Positions 63,076 through 64,000 of a DNA stretch of 64,000 nt are shown here, piece after piece; positions within the stretch are counted from its first letter, which is position 1; each line of letters starts with the position of its first letter. The position numbers and the translations under genes are program-made. The stretch covers positions 248,001 to 312,000 of the forward strand of contig NZ_KN525716.1 in assembly GCF_000789235.1 (NCBI RefSeq). The letters are read 5' to 3'. The stretch is from Wocania ichthyoenteri Th78. Its GTDB lineage: Bacteria; Bacteroidota; Bacteroidia; Flavobacteriales; Flavobacteriaceae. Under the pieces are notes generated by a model. It made no database searches. It saw nothing but the letters and a program-made list of their open reading frames with translations, and was not told where the DNA came from.

Positions 63076-64000
63076 ACATACTTATAAAGTCTGCTACAAT
63101 TATTGATTCCAAAAGCGAGTTTCATAACACAACTCAAGATGTATTAATTGAAAAAGGTGTGATTTCAAAAATTGGAAACCACTTAAAAAACCCAAAAAAT
63201 TATCAAGAGATTACATTAGACAACTTGCATATATCTCAAGGTTGGTTTGATAGTAGCGTGTGTTTTGGAGAACCTGGTTTTGAAGAACGCGAAACGATTA
63301 CGAACGGACTTAAAACCGCAGCTGCCTCTGGTTTTACGGCAGTCGCGATGCATGCCAATACAAATCCTGTAATCGACACCAATTCTGATATTACGTTTGT
63401 AAACTCAAAATCGGCAAACAATGCTGTTACTTTACTGCCCATTGGCGCGCTTACCGTGAATAGTAAAGGTGAAGGTTTAGCGGAATTGTTTGATATGAAA
63501 AGTGCTGGCTCAGTAGCTTTTTACGACTATAAAAAATCAATCTCTAATCCAAACCTTATGAAAATTGCGCTGCAATATGCAAGTAATTTTGATGGTTTAG
63601 TGTGCTCGTTTCCGCAAGAAAATAAAATTTCTGGACACGGTGTTATGAACGAAAATATAACAAGCACCACTTTAGGCTTAAAAGGAAACCCAGCTTTAGC
63701 TGAAGAATTACAAATAGCACGTGATTTATTTTTATTAGAATACACAGGTGGTAAACTACATATTCCAACCATTTCAACAGCAAAATCGGTAGATTTAATT
63801 AGAGCTGCTAAAAAAAAGAAATTAGATGTGAGTTGTAGTGTCGCTATTCATAATCTGTATTTTACTGATGACACTTTAAATGATTTTAACACACACTTTA
63901 AAGTATTGCCACCACTAAGAACCCAGCATGATGTTGAGGCACTAATTGAAGGCATTAAAGATGGCACAATTGATATGGTTACAAGCGACCACAACCCTAT
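63072..64000 (+). CDS. Dihydroorotase-like amidohydrolase, cut by window edge
   Basis: About 309 residues visible, starting at ATG 63072 and overlapping the BatA stop by 4 bases. The amidohydrolase frame resembles dihydroorotase: NILIKSATIIDSKSEFHN, DNLHISQGWFDSSVCFGEPGFEERETITNGLKTAAASGF, TISTAKSVDLIRAAKKKKLDVSCSV and VTSDHNP. The metal-binding HxH of true dihydroorotases (DxHxHxREPG) is replaced by SSVCFGEPG, although SDHNP with the usual catalytic Asp remains. It could be an altered or non-catalytic paralogue, with a genuine pyrC elsewhere. Confidence 0.85.
   Translation, partial: MNILIKSATIIDSKSEFHNTTQDVLIEKGVISKIGNHLKNPKNYQEITLDNLHISQGWFDSSVCFGEPGFEERETITNGLKTAAASGFTAVAMHANTNPVIDTNSDITFVNSKSANNAVTLLPIGALTVNSKGEGLAELFDMKSAGSVAFYDYKKSISNPNLMKIALQYASNFDGLVCSFPQENKISGHGVMNENITSTTLGLKGNPALAEELQIARDLFLLEYTGGKLHIPTISTAKSVDLIRAAKKKKLDVSCSVAIHNLYFTDDTLNDFNTHFKVLPPLRTQHDVEALIEGIKDGTIDMVTSDHNP

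Noticed and set aside
1-64000. CRISPR array, tRNA, rRNA, prophage or known defence island
   Set aside because: No regularly spaced identical repeats, cloverleaf sequences, phage structural genes or restriction/toxin-antitoxin signatures were found on either strand.

Overview
The window is chromosomal DNA from a low-GC member of the Bacteroidota, almost certainly a marine-type Flavobacteriaceae. The evidence is the very AT-rich sequence, TonB-dependent receptors with an N-terminal carboxypeptidase-regulatory-like domain, families restricted to or typical of this group (DUF6146, DUF6787, TIGR02757, DUF5916, BatA, FabV), many TTG/GTG starts without Shine-Dalgarno sequences, and -7 promoter boxes of the Bacteroidota type TAnnTTTG. 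The genus cannot be fixed from the sequence alone. Gene density is high. No stretch over 300 bases lacks a gene or mobile-element relic; the emptiest region, 39263-40057, holds a terminator and a decayed IS200-type element. No rRNA, tRNA, CRISPR array or prophage was seen.

Layout. 1-8.7 kb: partial alpha/beta hydrolase, small plug-domain protein, adenine deaminase, tilS, a sigma-region-4-like protein, pabB, an aldose-epimerase-like gene and a DEAD-box helicase. 8.8-12.9 kb: an ExbB-like protein divergent from a LytS/LytTR two-component pair, then an ECF sigma / 64-aa protein / MscS operon. 13-24 kb: lpdA-fabV, an S41 protease, smpB, a three-gene exported set (NTF2-like, S15 peptidase, DinB), pcm, a Gfo/Idh oxidoreductase and a 3-hydroxyacyl-CoA dehydrogenase. 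24-36.5 kb: DUF1015, yggS, an exonuclease-GIY-YIG fusion, a K+ channel overlapping miaA, parE-parC, an EamA transporter, SRPBCC and ychF. 36.5-44.5 kb: a TonB receptor, the IS200 relic, ferredoxin divergent from acyl-CoA reductase-serC-serA (serine synthesis), DUF937. 44.6-53.5 kb: DUF6146, DUF6787, a His-rich membrane protein and a TonB receptor with a His/acidic loop (possible metal uptake), folE, DUF5916, a LolD-like ATPase and a second MscS. 53.5-57.4 kb: the accessory patch, with an acyltransferase gene framed by a partial duplication of the next gene's 5' end, and an intact IS3-family element. 57.4-64 kb: M61 peptidase, glycosyltransferase, DUF1080, BatA protein and a dihydroorotase-like protein cut by the window edge.

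Most genes are core housekeeping. The unusual content is in the repeats. Short palindromic elements of several families lie between genes, and one family also lies in frame inside pabB and yggS. A ~150-bp element between miaA and parC shares both of its ends with the decayed IS200 element about 10 kb away, which suggests a non-autonomous derivative. Inverted repeats sit at the promoters of the LytS/LytTR pair and of the DUF5916 gene.
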